64,000 nucleotides of DNA from Streptomyces sp. NBC_00483 (GCF_036013745.1 NZ_CP107880.1:4836001-4900000), one strand, 5' to 3'; counted from the first letter of the stretch, positions 45,511 through 55,326 are shown. The notes: a model not told the origin generated them from the sequence alone. Translations and numbers: made by a program.

Positions 45511-47793
45511 ATGCAACTCGCCGCGATCATCGTGTCGCTGGCCCTGATCGTCGTCGGCGTGGCTCTGTTCGTCCGAGCCATCGCGCAGATCTACCGCTAC
45601 GTGCGGCTCGGCCAGAACGTCCCCGCGGGGACGCGTACCGACGAACCCGTGCAGCGCACCGTCACCGTGGTCAAGGAGTTCCTCGGCCACACCCGCATGA
45701 ACAAGTGGGGCATCGTCGGCTTCGCGCACTGGTTCGTCGCCGTCGGCTTCTTCTCGCTCATCCTGACGATCGTGAACGCCATCGGCCAGCTGTTCCAGGC
45801 CGACTGGCTGCTGCCGATCATCGGCGAGTGGGCGCCGTACAACATCTTCGTCGAGTTCATCGGCCTGATGACGTCGCTGGGCATCCTCACGCTGATCGTG
45901 ATCCGCCAGCTGTCGAAGCCGAACAAGGCGGGCCGCAAGTCCCGCTTCGCCGGCTCGAACTTCGGCCAGGCGTACTTCGTCGAGGCCGTCATCCTGATCA
46001 TCGGCGTCTGCATCCTGGCGCTGCACGCCCTTGAGGCGACGATGCACGGGCTCGACCACTACGAGGCGTCGTTCTTCGTCACGTACCCGCTGGTCCTGGC
46101 CTTCAAGGGGCTGAGCCTCGGCGCGCTGCAGAACATCGTGTACTTCACCGCCATGGTGAAGATCGCGACCTCGTTCATCTGGATGATCACGGTCGCCCTG
46201 AAGACCGACATGGGTGTCGCCTGGCACCGCTTCCTGGCCTTCCCCAACATCTGGTTCAAGCGCGAGGCGGACGGCGACGTCGCGCTCGGCGGGCTTCAGC
46301 CGATGACCTCCAAGGGCGAGCCGATCGACTTCGAGGACCCGGGCGAGGACGACGTCTACGGCGTCTCCCAGGTCGAGCACTTCTCCTGGAAGGGCCTGCT
46401 CGACTTCTCCACCTGCACCGAGTGCGGCCGCTGCCAGTCGCAGTGCCCCGCCTGGAACACGGGCAAGCCGCTCTCCCCGAAGCTGCTGATCATGTCGCTG
46501 CGCGACCACGCGCACGCCAAGGCCCCCTACCTGCTCGCCGGTGGCGGCAAGGACATGGAGGGCAACGAGCGGGCCACCGAGGAGCAGCTGGCGAACGTGC
46601 CGGCCGCCGCCCTCGCGGAGGCCGAGCGCCCGCTGATCGGCACGCACGAAGAGAACGGCGTCATCGACCCGGACGTCCTGTGGTCCTGCACCACCTGCGG
46701 CGCCTGTGTCGAGCAGTGCCCGGTCGACATCGAGCACGTCGACCACATCGTCGACATGCGCCGCTACCAGGTGATGATCGAGAGCGCGTTCCCGTCCGAG
46801 GCGGGCACGATGCTCAAGAACCTGGAGAAGAAGGGCAACCCCTGGGGCCTGGCGAAGAAGCAGCGCCTGGAGTGGCTCAAGGAGCTCGACTTCGAGGTGC
46901 CGGTCGTCGGCAAGGACATCGAGGACCTCACCGAGGTCGAGTACCTCTACTGGGTCGGCTGCGCCGGCGCCCTGGAGGACCGGGCGAAGAAGACCACCAA
47001 GGCCTTCGCCGAGCTGCTCAACATCGCGGGCGTCAAGTTCGCGATCATGGGCGGCGACGAGAAGTGCACCGGTGACTCCGCCCGCCGCCTCGGCAACGAG
47101 CCGCTGTTCCAGCAGCTCGGCCAGGAGAACGTCATGTCGCTGAACATGGCCTTCGGCGAGGAGTACGACGAGGACGGCAAGGTCACCGAGGAGTCCAAGA
47201 AGCCCCGGACGGCCAAGAAGATCGTCGCGACCTGCCCGCACTGCCTCAACACGATCGGCAAGGAGTACCCGCAGATCGGTGGGGATTACGAGGTGATCCA
47301 CCACACGCAGCTGCTCCAGCACCTGGTCGACGAGGGCAAGCTGACGCCGGTCACGCCGGTCGAGGGCATCATCACGTACCACGACCCGTGCTACCTGGGC
47401 CGTCACAACAAGATCTACTCCCCGCCGCGCGAGATCATCGCCAGTGTCCCGGGCATCCGCAACGAAGAGATGCACCGCCACAAGGAACGCGGCTTCTGCT
47501 GCGGCGCCGGTGGTGCGCGGATGTGGATGGAGGAGCGGATCGGCAAGCGCATCAACAACGAGCGTGTTGACGAAGCGCTTTCGCTGAACCCGGACATCGT
47601 CTCCACCGCCTGCCCGTTCTGCCTCGTCATGCTGACCGACTCGGTCAACGGCAAGAAGAACGATGGCAAGGCCAAGGAGTCCGTCACGGTCGTCGACGTG
47701 GCCCAGCTCCTGCTCGACTCCGTCAGGACGCCGGTCGACCCGGCGGGCGAGGCGGAGACCGAGGACGCGCCGGAGCCCGAGCCGGTGAAGTAA
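45511..47793 (+). CDS. EtfD/FadF-like membrane Fe-S oxidoreductase
   Basis: 760 residues from ATG 45511, with GAGGAG upstream. The N-terminal 290 residues hold five to six membrane helices of the NarI type (LAAIIVSLALIVVGVALFV; WFVAVGFFSLILTIVNAIG; YFVEAVILIIGVCILALHAL). Two [4Fe-4S] motifs follow (CTECGRCQSQCP and CTTCGACVEQCPVD), then two CCG domains as in heterodisulfide reductase (VGCAGALEDR..., HDPCYLGRH, GFCCGAGGARMW). This is the layout of FadF of Bacillus and EtfD of mycobacteria, which pass electrons from electron-transfer flavoprotein in fatty-acid oxidation to menaquinone. That role is inferred from architecture. Confidence 0.82.
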   Translation: MQLAAIIVSLALIVVGVALFVRAIAQIYRYVRLGQNVPAGTRTDEPVQRTVTVVKEFLGHTRMNKWGIVGFAHWFVAVGFFSLILTIVNAIGQLFQADWLLPIIGEWAPYNIFVEFIGLMTSLGILTLIVIRQLSKPNKAGRKSRFAGSNFGQAYFVEAVILIIGVCILALHALEATMHGLDHYEASFFVTYPLVLAFKGLSLGALQNIVYFTAMVKIATSFIWMITVALKTDMGVAWHRFLAFPNIWFKREADGDVALGGLQPMTSKGEPIDFEDPGEDDVYGVSQVEHFSWKGLLDFSTCTECGRCQSQCPAWNTGKPLSPKLLIMSLRDHAHAKAPYLLAGGGKDMEGNERATEEQLANVPAAALAEAERPLIGTHEENGVIDPDVLWSCTTCGACVEQCPVDIEHVDHIVDMRRYQVMIESAFPSEAGTMLKNLEKKGNPWGLAKKQRLEWLKELDFEVPVVGKDIEDLTEVEYLYWVGCAGALEDRAKKTTKAFAELLNIAGVKFAIMGGDEKCTGDSARRLGNEPLFQQLGQENVMSLNMAFGEEYDEDGKVTEESKKPRTAKKIVATCPHCLNTIGKEYPQIGGDYEVIHHTQLLQHLVDEGKLTPVTPVEGIITYHDPCYLGRHNKIYSPPREIIASVPGIRNEEMHRHKERGFCCGAGGARMWMEERIGKRINNERVDEALSLNPDIVSTACPFCLVMLTDSVNGKKNDGKAKESVTVVDVAQLLLDSVRTPVDPAGEAETEDAPEPEPVK

Positions 47794-47830
47794 CCATCTG
47801 AGCCGGTGAAGTAGTCACCTGCGTACGACC

Positions 47831-47867
47831 GAAGAGGGCACCCCGTTCACGACGGGGTGCCCTCTTC
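47831..47867. terminator. Hairpin terminator after the Fe-S reductase gene
   Basis: Perfect 15-bp stem GAAGAGGGCACCCCG (47831-47845), loop TTCACGA, CGGGGTGCCCTCTTC (47853-47867). Confidence 0.85.
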
Positions 47868-47978
47868 GCTTGTTCCGTCCCGTTCACTTGTTCTGTCCCG
47901 TACAACCATTCACCGGCCCCCAGCCGTCACACCAGCGGACCATCGAGAACAACTGCCCGACCCAACGCTGGAGTTGAC

Positions 47979-49373
47979 GTGCGCCTCAAGAAAATCGCCA
48001 TGGTCGCCGGGGTGGCCGCCCTGACCGCGGGCGGCCTCACCCTCCCCCTCGCGGGGACCGCCTCCGCGGCGAGCACGCTGAAGGACGACTTCAACGGCGA
48101 CGGCTACCGTGACCTCGCCATCGGCACGCCGAAGGCCAACGCCGTGACGGTGACGTTCGGTTCGGCCTCCGGGGTGGGCAGCGCCAAGTCCGTGACCGTC
48201 ACCCAGGAGACCTCCGGCGTGCCCGGGGCCACCGAGAAGGAGGACGAGTTCGGGGAGAACGTCACCAGCGGCGACGTCAACGGCGACGGGTACGCCGACC
48301 TGATCGTCGGCGCCCCCGGCGAGCGGGTCACCGACTGGGCGAGCGGCTCGCTGAACGTGGTGTGGGGCGGCGCGAACGGCTTCACCAAGGGCGCCACCGT
48401 CTACCACGCGCCCTCCGCCGACGACGAACGCTTCGGCGAGGGCGCCGTCTTCGTCGACCTCGACGGCGACGACCACGCGCAGCTCGCCGTCGTCAGCGCC
48501 AAGAAGTACTGGTGGTACTCGGACAGCAACGCCCCCGAGGACGCCTACGCGCCCGAGGTCGAGTTCGTGCCCGAGGGCGTGACGCTGGAGGGCCTCACCG
48601 CCGACCAGTTCCACGGCAAGGGCGTCGGGAAGACGTACACGTACGTCCTCTACGGCAAGAACGCCGACGGCAGCCCCTACACGGGGTGGGTCGACGGCGG
48701 TCCCGGCGACATCGGTTACCACTCCGGGCGGATCGACGGTCAGTTCGCAGGATCCACCACCGAGGCCGCCGCCTCCGGCGACGTGAACTGCGACGGCTAC
48801 CCCGACCTCGTCACCGGCCAGGCCGCCGACAACTCGGTCTGGGTGTTCTCCGGCGGATCCACCATCTTCACCGACGAGATGGAGGGCATGCACAAGGTCA
48901 CCCAGGACAGCGACGGCATCCCGGGCGCGACGGAGGCCGAGGACCGCTTCGGCGCCTCCGTCTCCGTCGGTGACGTGGACGGCGACGGCTGCGACGACGT
49001 CGCGGTCGGCGCGCCCGGCGAGACCGTCGACGGCGTGCGGGGCACCGGATCGGCCGTCGTCCTCAAGGGCTCCGCGCGCTACATCGGCGAGGGCCGCGCC
49101 TACCACCAGGAGACCAGCGGGGTGCCGGGCGTCGCCGAGACCGGCGACCACTTCGGCTCCACGGTCCGCCTCAAGGACATCAACGGGGGCGGCCGCGCGG
49201 ACCTGTCCGTCGCCGCGTCCGGCGAGGACATCGGCTCGGCCGCGGACGCGGGCGCCGTCACGGTGCTGAAGGGCTCGTCGCCGTACCCGACGACGACGGG
49301 CGCGACCTCGTTCAACGGCGCGGACTTCGGCCTTCCCGGCGCGGGCATCGCGTTCGGCACGTCCCTGCGCTGA
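47979..49373 (+). CDS. Secreted FG-GAP repeat protein (1 of 3)
   Basis: 464 residues from GTG 47979, GGAG 7 nt upstream. The signal peptide ends near PLAGTASAA. The rest is an integrin-alpha-like beta-propeller with calcium-binding repeats of the form DFNGDGYRDLAIG, DVNGDGYADLIVGAPG, DVNCDGYPDLVTGQ and DVDGDGCDDVAVGAPG. Exported and probably wall- or medium-associated; ligand unknown. One repeat (DINGGGRADLSVA) has lost the Asp at the third calcium position. An insert with WWYSDSNAPEDAYAPEVEF interrupts the second and third blades. Confidence 0.88.
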   Translation: MRLKKIAMVAGVAALTAGGLTLPLAGTASAASTLKDDFNGDGYRDLAIGTPKANAVTVTFGSASGVGSAKSVTVTQETSGVPGATEKEDEFGENVTSGDVNGDGYADLIVGAPGERVTDWASGSLNVVWGGANGFTKGATVYHAPSADDERFGEGAVFVDLDGDDHAQLAVVSAKKYWWYSDSNAPEDAYAPEVEFVPEGVTLEGLTADQFHGKGVGKTYTYVLYGKNADGSPYTGWVDGGPGDIGYHSGRIDGQFAGSTTEAAASGDVNCDGYPDLVTGQAADNSVWVFSGGSTIFTDEMEGMHKVTQDSDGIPGATEAEDRFGASVSVGDVDGDGCDDVAVGAPGETVDGVRGTGSAVVLKGSARYIGEGRAYHQETSGVPGVAETGDHFGSTVRLKDINGGGRADLSVAASGEDIGSAADAGAVTVLKGSSPYPTTTGATSFNGADFGLPGAGIAFGTSLR

Positions 49374-49417
49374 CGTTCCCGTCCTTGCCCCTGCCATCAT
49401 GTGGAAGTTGTGAACTC

Positions 49418-50713
49418 ATGGGAGGGGCGGGGGCGTTGTTGATACCCGGGTACATACAAAGAGCCGGCGTACGAAGAGGCAGCGGGGCTGTGTTGTGCGC
49501 CGCACTGCTCGCCGCCGCGCTCACGGGGTGCGGCGGCCACGACGGCGGCGGCGCCCACCGCCCCGCGACCGTGGCGGGCAAGCAGCAGCGGAGCGCGCCG
49601 CTGCCGGTCCCGCGCGGCAAGGGCAGCAAGCTCCCGAGCGACTTCAACGGTGACGGCGCCCCCGACCTCGTCCTCGACGACCTCGCGCACGACGGGCTCG
49701 GCGACGACCCCGGCATCGGCGTCGTCTACGGGAGGAAGGGCCACGGACTCGTCGCCGGGACCCGGCAGTTGCTGACCCCGGCGAAGTACGCGGCCCGGAT
49801 CAAGGGGCAGGCCCCGGCCACGTTCGCTTCGGAGGCGAGCTGCGACCTCGACCGGGACGGCTACGCCGACCTCGTGGTGTCGACGGACCCGCCGTACGAC
49901 GGTCAGGGCATGCCGCCGGTACCGCTCCAGATCCTCTTCGGCTCGCCCACCGGGATCTCCGGCAAGGGCGTCACGCTGAAGATCCCCGCGCGGGCCAGGT
50001 TCGGCAACGAGTGGCCGGACCAGCCGGTGTGCGGGGACTTCGACGGCGACGGCAGGAACGACCTGGTCGTGCACGCCAGCGGGGGACGGCTCAGCGTGCT
50101 GCCGGGCCCCTTCACCCGCGCCGGCGCCCCGCGCGGCACCACCGGCATCGCGCAGGCCTCCGGGAACGTGCCGACGGGCCCCGCCGCCGACCTGAACGGC
50201 GACGGCACCGACGACGTCCTGGTCCGCGCCCACACCGGCACGGCACGCTCCGCCGTCGCCCTCGGCGGCCCGAACGGCTTCACCAAGGGCGCCACGTACC
50301 CGGCGGGCACGGACGCGGTCTTCGGCCGCTTCGGGGCGGCGGTCCTCGACGAGGCCGGCCTCAAGCTGTACGCGCCCGGGGGCCGGGCCACCCGCACGGT
50401 CCGGGTCACCGGCGACCGGCTCGCCGCGGCGGACCTGAACGGCGACGGCCGCGACGAACTGGCCGTGTCGGACGCCTCGGACGGCGTCCACCTCATCGGT
50501 TCGGGCAAGCCCCGCAGGGCCCCGGCGAAGGGCCACGTGATCGCGGTCGCGGACTACGACGGGGACGGCCGCGACGACCTCGCCCTGCAACACACCAAGG
50601 GCACCACGGGCGCCACGGACACGGTGACCGTGCTGACCGGAAACCGCACCGCCGCCACGCTCGTATCGGGCACCCCACAGCTCACGTTCTCCACCACAGA
50701 GTTCAGCAACTAG
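49418..50713 (+). CDS. FG-GAP repeat lipoprotein (2 of 3)
   Basis: 431 residues from ATG 49418; TTG 49385 would add 11, and the proper start is unclear because no strong ribosome site precedes either. The hydrophobic stretch VLCAALLAAALTG followed by CGG is a lipobox, so it is probably membrane-tethered. Calcium loops: DFNGDGAPDLVLD, DLDRDGYADLVVS, DFDGDGRNDLVVH, DLNGDGTDDVLVR, DLNGDGRDELAVS, DYDGDGRDDLALQ. Divergent from its two secreted neighbours apart from these loops. Confidence 0.82.
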   Translation: MGGAGALLIPGYIQRAGVRRGSGAVLCAALLAAALTGCGGHDGGGAHRPATVAGKQQRSAPLPVPRGKGSKLPSDFNGDGAPDLVLDDLAHDGLGDDPGIGVVYGRKGHGLVAGTRQLLTPAKYAARIKGQAPATFASEASCDLDRDGYADLVVSTDPPYDGQGMPPVPLQILFGSPTGISGKGVTLKIPARARFGNEWPDQPVCGDFDGDGRNDLVVHASGGRLSVLPGPFTRAGAPRGTTGIAQASGNVPTGPAADLNGDGTDDVLVRAHTGTARSAVALGGPNGFTKGATYPAGTDAVFGRFGAAVLDEAGLKLYAPGGRATRTVRVTGDRLAAADLNGDGRDELAVSDASDGVHLIGSGKPRRAPAKGHVIAVADYDGDGRDDLALQHTKGTTGATDTVTVLTGNRTAATLVSGTPQLTFSTTEFSN

Positions 50714-50886
50714 CTTCTGTCCAGCAGAAACTCAGTCGCCACGTACAACCCTCCCGCCCCACCAACGGTCTCCTGTTAGCCGACCGCAAGGTCACAGCCG
50801 GGGTAATTCCCGGCCAACGACCCGCGAACGGCACCCCGTTGACGGGACGCCCGCCAGGCGTCCCCCTTGCCGCAGGAGCCAACCGA

Positions 50887-52368
50887 ATGGCCAAGCACAG
50901 ACGTAACCCCGCCCCGTCCCCGGCCCGCCTCCGGCTCGCCATGGCCACCGCCACGGCGGCCGCCCTGACCGGCGGGATCTTCGTCGCCACGGCGGGGACC
51001 GCGACCGCGGCCACCCCCGGCGTCGCCGCCTCCGACGCCGACTTCAACGGCGACGGCATGGCCGACGTCGCCACGTCCGCGCCGCTCGCGTACGTGGGCG
51101 GGCACTCCGGCGCCGGACAGGTCAGCGTCCTGTACGGCGGCGGCAAGCACACCACCATCAGCCAGAACTCCACCGGCGTGCCCGGCACGGCCGAGACGAA
51201 CGACGCGTTCGGCTCCGCCACCGCCTACGGCGACTTCAACAGCGACGGCTTCGACGACCTGGTCGTCGGCGCCCCCGGCGAGGACGTCGGCACCGACAAG
51301 GACGGCGGCACCGCGGCCATCCTGTGGGGCTCCGCGAACGGTCTGTCCGGCGGCAAGAGCGGCAAGACGCTCACCGACCCGCGCCCCTCGAAGCACGACG
51401 CCTTCGGCGCCCGCCTGACGGCCGGCGACTACTTCGGCGCCGGCACGGACGACATCATCGTGGCCACACCGAACTCGTCCACCATGGACCGGATCGCGAT
51501 GGGCGGCGACCAGAGCTGGTCCACCCTGAGCGCACCCGTGCAGAGCGGCTCCGACGGCGTCGGCGTCCACAACCTGCACACCGGCGACGTCAACGGCGAC
51601 GGCCTGGACGACTTGCTCGTCAACGGGTACGAGGCCGACTCCGACATGGGCTGGAACGCCAACTACTACCTGCCGGGCGGCAGCGGCTTCAGAACCGGCG
51701 CCGACGCCGTCAAGCTGCCCGCCGGCGTGATCACGGACGTCGGTGACGTCGACAGCGACGGCTACGGCGACGTCGTCATCGGCCTGGAGTGGGACACCGA
51801 CTCCGGCGTCCCCGGCGCCCAGCTGGGCGGCGCCGTCAAGATCGCCCACGGCTCCGCGAACGGCCCGGTCGCCTCCGCGATCCAGACCATCGACCAGGAC
51901 ACCTCCGGCGTCCCCGGCGGCGGTGAGACCGGCGACGACTTCGGCGGCGAGCTCGACCTCGGCGACATCAACGGCGACGGCCACCTCGACCTCGTCGTCG
52001 GCTCCGTCGGCGAGAACCTGGGCGGCGTCGCGGACGCCGGCGCGATCACCGTCCTGTACGGCGCGGCCGACGGCTCCGGCATCACCGGCGCGGGCGCCGA
52101 GCTCTACAGCCAGAACACCCCGGGCGTCCCCAACTCCGATGAGAAGGACGACAACTTCGGCTCCGACGTCCACATCGACGACCTCAACGACGACGGCCGC
52201 GGCGACGTGATCGTGGGCGCCCTGGGCGAGAACGGCGGCAACGGCGCGGTCTACGCCCTGAACTCCCAGGCCGACGGCACCCTTTCCGGCTCCGCCGGCA
52301 CCTACGTCTCGACACTCGGCATCTCCGGCTCCGGCACCCCGCTGCTCGGCGCCAACTTCGCCGACTGA
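50887..52368 (+). CDS. Secreted FG-GAP repeat protein (3 of 3)
   Basis: 493 residues, ATG 50887 with AGGAG upstream. Signal peptide: basic KHRRNPAPSPARLRLAMATA, hydrophobic core, cleavage near AGTATAA. Repeats: DFNGDGMADVATS, DFNSDGFDDLVVGAPG, DVNGDGLDDLLVN, DVDSDGYGDVVIG, DINGDGHLDLVVGSVG, DLNDDGRGDVIVG. Most similar to copy 1 (shared SGVPG and GDDFG segments). The three genes form a tandem family, each with its own probable promoter. Confidence 0.87.
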   Translation: MAKHRRNPAPSPARLRLAMATATAAALTGGIFVATAGTATAATPGVAASDADFNGDGMADVATSAPLAYVGGHSGAGQVSVLYGGGKHTTISQNSTGVPGTAETNDAFGSATAYGDFNSDGFDDLVVGAPGEDVGTDKDGGTAAILWGSANGLSGGKSGKTLTDPRPSKHDAFGARLTAGDYFGAGTDDIIVATPNSSTMDRIAMGGDQSWSTLSAPVQSGSDGVGVHNLHTGDVNGDGLDDLLVNGYEADSDMGWNANYYLPGGSGFRTGADAVKLPAGVITDVGDVDSDGYGDVVIGLEWDTDSGVPGAQLGGAVKIAHGSANGPVASAIQTIDQDTSGVPGGGETGDDFGGELDLGDINGDGHLDLVVGSVGENLGGVADAGAITVLYGAADGSGITGAGAELYSQNTPGVPNSDEKDDNFGSDVHIDDLNDDGRGDVIVGALGENGGNGAVYALNSQADGTLSGSAGTYVSTLGISGSGTPLLGANFAD

Positions 52369-52392
52369 CGCACCCTGCCTGCGCGGCGCCCC

Positions 52393-52420
52393 TAGGGCCT
52401 GACCCAAACGACAGGCCCTA
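52393..52420. terminator. Hairpin after the third FG-GAP gene
   Basis: TAGGGCCTG (52393-52401) and CAGGCCCTA (52412-52420) pair over nine bases, with a ten-base loop. Confidence 0.6.
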
Positions 52421-52528
52421 AGGGTCCCCGTCGGGGGTCCCCTACGGGATGTCACAGCTCAGCCGCAATGCCGGGCCCGAACCCCGGGCCCGGCATTCCG
52501 TTCACGGAAACCAGGTACGTTCGAGTAC

Positions 52529-53395
52529 GTGGCTGGATTCAGGAACGGACGCGGCCGGGACAACCGCGAAGCGCCGCAGGGGCACCCTCCGTACGGGCCC
52601 CCTCAGCAGCAGCAACACGGGTACGGGCAACAGCAACAGCAGCAACAACGGCAGCAGTGGCCGCAGCCGAACGGCGGGCACGGCGAGCCGGAGTACTTCG
52701 GCGATCCGAACGCGCCCCGTACCCACGACCCGTACGCGGCGAACAACCCCGGTCACACCCAGGCGTTCTCGGTGAACCCCGGCGACGACCCGTACGCGTA
52801 CGGCCAGGGCTCCACCTACCAGGCGGGCGCGGCCGCCCCGGCCGGACCGGTCGGCCCCCGCCTGCACTGGAAGCCGCTGCTGTCCGGGATCATCCTGCGC
52901 CCCGCGCCGACGTATCTCCAGATGCGCGACTACGCGATGTGGGGCCCGGCCCTGCTCGTCACGTTCCTCTACGGGCTCCTGGCGATCTTCGGCTTCGACG
53001 GCGCCCGCGAGGACGTCATCAACGCCACGATGTCCTCGGCGATCCCCTACGTCCTGACGACCGGCATCGCGATCACGCTCAGCTTCTTCGTGCTCGGCGT
53101 GGTCACCCACACGCTGGCCCGCCAGCTCGGCGGCGAGGGCGCGTGGCAGCCCACGGTCGGCCTGTCCATGCTGATCGCCTCCCTCACCGACACCCCGCGC
53201 CTGCTCTTCGGCATGTTCCTCGGCGGCGACGCGATGTTCGTCCAGCTCATCGGCTGGGCGACCTGGGTCGCGGCGGGCGCCCTGCTGACCACGATGGTCT
53301 CCAAGTCCCACGACCTCCCCTGGCCGAAGGCGCTCGCGGCGTCGGCGATCCAACTGATCGCACTGCTCTCGATCATCAAGCTCGGCACGTTCTAG
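52529..53395 (+). CDS. Yip1-domain membrane protein with Gln-rich N-terminus
   Basis: 288 residues, GTG start. Residues 25-45 are a glutamine tract (PQQQQHGYGQQQQQQQRQQ), and the first 110 residues are Pro/Gly/Gln-rich and disordered. The remainder holds five membrane helices of Yip1 type (GPALLVTFLYGLLAIFGF; IPYVLTTGIAITLSFFVLGV; LSMLIASLTDTPRLLFGMFL; WATWVAAGALLTTMV; IQLIALLSIIKLGTF). Function unknown in bacteria. Confidence 0.82.
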   Translation: MAGFRNGRGRDNREAPQGHPPYGPPQQQQHGYGQQQQQQQRQQWPQPNGGHGEPEYFGDPNAPRTHDPYAANNPGHTQAFSVNPGDDPYAYGQGSTYQAGAAAPAGPVGPRLHWKPLLSGIILRPAPTYLQMRDYAMWGPALLVTFLYGLLAIFGFDGAREDVINATMSSAIPYVLTTGIAITLSFFVLGVVTHTLARQLGGEGAWQPTVGLSMLIASLTDTPRLLFGMFLGGDAMFVQLIGWATWVAAGALLTTMVSKSHDLPWPKALAASAIQLIALLSIIKLGTF

Positions 53396-53422
53396 ACGTC
53401 CCCGGCCAGCGCCTTCCGGCAC

Positions 53423-53458
53423 ACGAAATGAGGGGCCCCGTGGGGCCCCTCATTTCGT
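53423..53458. terminator. Bidirectional hairpin terminator
   Basis: Perfect 17-bp stem ACGAAATGAGGGGCCCC (53423-53439), two-base loop, GGGGCCCCTCATTTCGT (53442-53458), between the convergent Yip1 and phosphoribosyltransferase genes. Confidence 0.85.
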
Positions 53459-53473
53459 ACATCCGACGCACGC

Positions 53474-53995
53474 TCAGGCGTCGAGAACCTGCCCGTCCCG
53501 CTTCACGACGGGCGGTTCAACACTCCACGGGAAGTTAATCCACTCATCGGTCCGCTTCCACACGTACTCGCACTTCACGAGCGAGTGGGACTTCTCATAG
53601 ACGACGGCCGAGCGGACCTCGGCCACGGTGTCGAGGCAGAAGTCGTGCACGAGCTTCAGCGTCTTGCCGGTGTCCGCGACGTCGTCGGTGATCAGCACCT
53701 TCTTGTCGCTGAAGTCGATCGCGTTCGGCACGGGCGCGAGCATGACCGGCATCTCGAGCGTGGTCCCGACGCCCGTGTAGAACTCCACGTTCACCAGGTG
53801 GATGTTCTTCACGTCCAGCGCGTACCCGAGCCCGCCGGCGACGAAGACGCCGCCGCGCGCGATGCTGAGGATGATGTCGGGCTGGTACCCGTCGTCGGCG
53901 ACGGTCTGCGCGAGCTCGCGCATGGCGACACCGAACTTCTCGTACGTAAGGTTCTCGCGCACGGGCGCCACATCACTCATGTTGCTGCTGCTCAC
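53474..53995 (-). CDS. Purine-type phosphoribosyltransferase
   Basis: 173 residues from GTG 53995, which overlaps the dcd stop (GTGA); ATG 53980 would give 168. The PRPP-binding motif is [18 protein letters not shown], and the family strand [19 protein letters not shown] supports the xanthine/hypoxanthine-guanine phosphoribosyltransferase group. C-terminal [11 protein letters not shown] is typical of Gpt-like enzymes. It attaches PRPP ribose-phosphate to a purine base. Coupling to dCTP deaminase suggests nucleotide salvage. Confidence 0.85.
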   Translation of the reverse strand: MSSSNMSDVAPVRENLTYEKFGVAMRELAQTVADDGYQPDIILSIARGGVFVAGGLGYALDVKNIHLVNVEFYTGVGTTLEMPVMLAPVPNAIDFSDKKVLITDDVADTGKTLKLVHDFCLDTVAEVRSAVVYEKSHSLVKCEYVWKRTDEWINFPWSVEPPVVKRDGQVLDA

Positions 53996-54567
53996 ACCTG
54001 GGTCCGATGGAAATTGAGGAAGGAACGGGAGGCGGTCGGCCCGCGCTGTCCCTGGTAACGCGAACCGTAGCGCTCGCTGCCGTACGGGAACTCGGCGGGT
54101 GACGACAGCCGGAACATGCACAGCTGGCCGATCTTCATGCCCGGCCACAGCTTGATGGGCAGCGTCGCGAGGTTCGACAGCTCAAGGGTCACGTGACCGC
54201 TGAAGCCCGGGTCGATGAACCCGGCCGTCGAGTGCGTGACGAGCCCGAGCCGCCCGAGCGAGCTCTTGCCCTCCAGCCGCGAGGCGAGGTCCTCGGGCAG
54301 GGAGATGACCTCGTACGTCGACGCGAGCACGAACTCACCGGGGTGCAGGATGAAGGGCTCGTCACCCTCCGGCACCACCATCCGCGTCAGCTCCGCCTGC
54401 TCGACGCTCGGGTCGATGTGCGGGTACTTGTGGTTCTCGAACACCCTGAAGTAGCGGTCGAGCCGCACATCGATGCTCGACGGCTGCACCATGGATTCGT
54501 CGTAAGGATCGATCCGGACCCGGCCGGCGTCGATCTCGGCCCGGATGTCCTTGTCTGAGAGAAGCAC
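53992..54567 (-). CDS. dcd: dCTP deaminase
   Basis: 191 residues from GTG 54567 ([20 protein letters not shown]), the standard Streptomyces start. It converts dCTP to dUTP for thymidylate synthesis. Family motifs: [48 protein letters not shown] then [14 protein letters not shown], with the catalytic Glu in the last. The extended C-terminus ([15 protein letters not shown]) is the nucleotide-binding lid. Confidence 0.96.
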   Translation of the reverse strand: MLLSDKDIRAEIDAGRVRIDPYDESMVQPSSIDVRLDRYFRVFENHKYPHIDPSVEQAELTRMVVPEGDEPFILHPGEFVLASTYEVISLPEDLASRLEGKSSLGRLGLVTHSTAGFIDPGFSGHVTLELSNLATLPIKLWPGMKIGQLCMFRLSSPAEFPYGSERYGSRYQGQRGPTASRSFLNFHRTQV

Positions 54568-54639
54568 GTAGCGAGGATACGCAGTGGGCGCGGGCCCGCC
54601 ACAATCGGCGGGGCCCGCGCCCACTGTCACTGGTGCCGC

Positions 54640-54807
54640 TTACCGCTCGTCCGGTCCCACAGGAACGGCGTGCCGAAGTCGCGCGCACCGCGGACACCGA
54701 ATCAGCCGGCTTGGACCGAGACGGTCCGCCTGCTGCATCGGGAACGAAGCGGTGCTGAACACGTGCCCTTCGGCACATCGGACGACGGTGCGATCCATCG
54801 AGTCCAT
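54640..54807 (-). CDS. Small zinc-ribbon protein
   Basis: 55 residues from ATG 54807 (ATG 54798 also possible). Cys pairs RCAEGHVFST and RCPRCARLR, 28 residues apart, form a zinc-ribbon-like unit C-x3-H...C-x2-C. Conserved in Streptomyces in my memory, function unknown. It lies upstream of dcd on the same strand, 72 bases from its GTG. Confidence 0.55.
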   Translation of the reverse strand: MDSMDRTVVRCAEGHVFSTASFPMQQADRLGPSRLIRCPRCARLRHAVPVGPDER

Positions 54808-54994
54808 CAAGTCCCGGAGTCCCTTCCCCACGGAGCCATTGGGCCAGTTTCCTGACCGACGACGAAAAGCAACATTACGGGATGAAAGGGACGCCAATCC
54901 AGGCGGCACCCCGCGGTGAATCGTCCTCGGCCGGAATCCCCACCGTACGCTTCAACTCCCTTCACCCGCAGTCACTTCCACCCCGCACAACGCA

Positions 54995-55029
54995 GCCGGG
55001 CCCCGGGGCTTCAGCGCCCGGGGCCCGGC
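54995..55029. terminator. GC-rich hairpin upstream of tRNA-Gly
   Basis: GCCGGGCCCCGGG(G)C (54995-55009) and GCCCGGGGCCCGGC (55016-55029) pair with one bulged G. It sits between the divergent zinc-ribbon gene and the tRNA; possibly a transcription barrier. No gene ends here, so its role is uncertain. Confidence 0.45.
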
Positions 55030-55076
55030 ATGGGGTACAGTGTCGCCAGTACGGATCGCCTCAACGGCCGTACCGC

Positions 55077-55150
55077 GCGGGTGTAGTTTAATGGTAGAAC
55101 ATAAGCTTCCCAAGCTTAGAGCGCGAGTTCGATTCTCGTCACCCGCTCCA
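55077..55150 (+). tRNA. tRNA-Gly (anticodon CCC)
   Basis: 74 nt including encoded CCA. Acceptor GCGGGTG pairs with CACCCGC; anticodon stem TAAGC/GCTTA with loop TTCCCAA, anticodon CCC at 55109-55111; T-loop GTTCGATTC. It decodes GGG. A terminator with a T-run follows. Confidence 0.96.
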
Positions 55151-55156
55151 CAGCCA

Positions 55157-55185
55157 AGGCCCAGGTCATCGACCCGGGCCTTTTT
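55157..55185 (+). terminator. Terminator of tRNA-Gly
   Basis: AGGCCCAGGTC and GACCCGGGCCT pair around a three-base loop with one C-A mismatch, followed by a five-T run, a classical intrinsic terminator and unusually complete for Streptomyces. Confidence 0.85.
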
Positions 55186-55326
55186 GCTGTGCGGACTCGC
55201 TCAGTCGTCGCGTGCCACATGGGTGCCAGAAGCCGTGGATCTACGAGCCTGTTCCGGGCCGCAAGGTCCTCACGGCCCGAGCCCCCGAAGTCCCCGCCGC
55301 GGTCGGCCACTTCCACACATGAACAG

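Noticed and set aside
55077..55150. tRNA-Gly as the integration site of the element
   Set aside because: The integrase is a serine recombinase and the visible junction lies in the aminotransferase gene 27 kb away; no tRNA fragment was seen at the junction.
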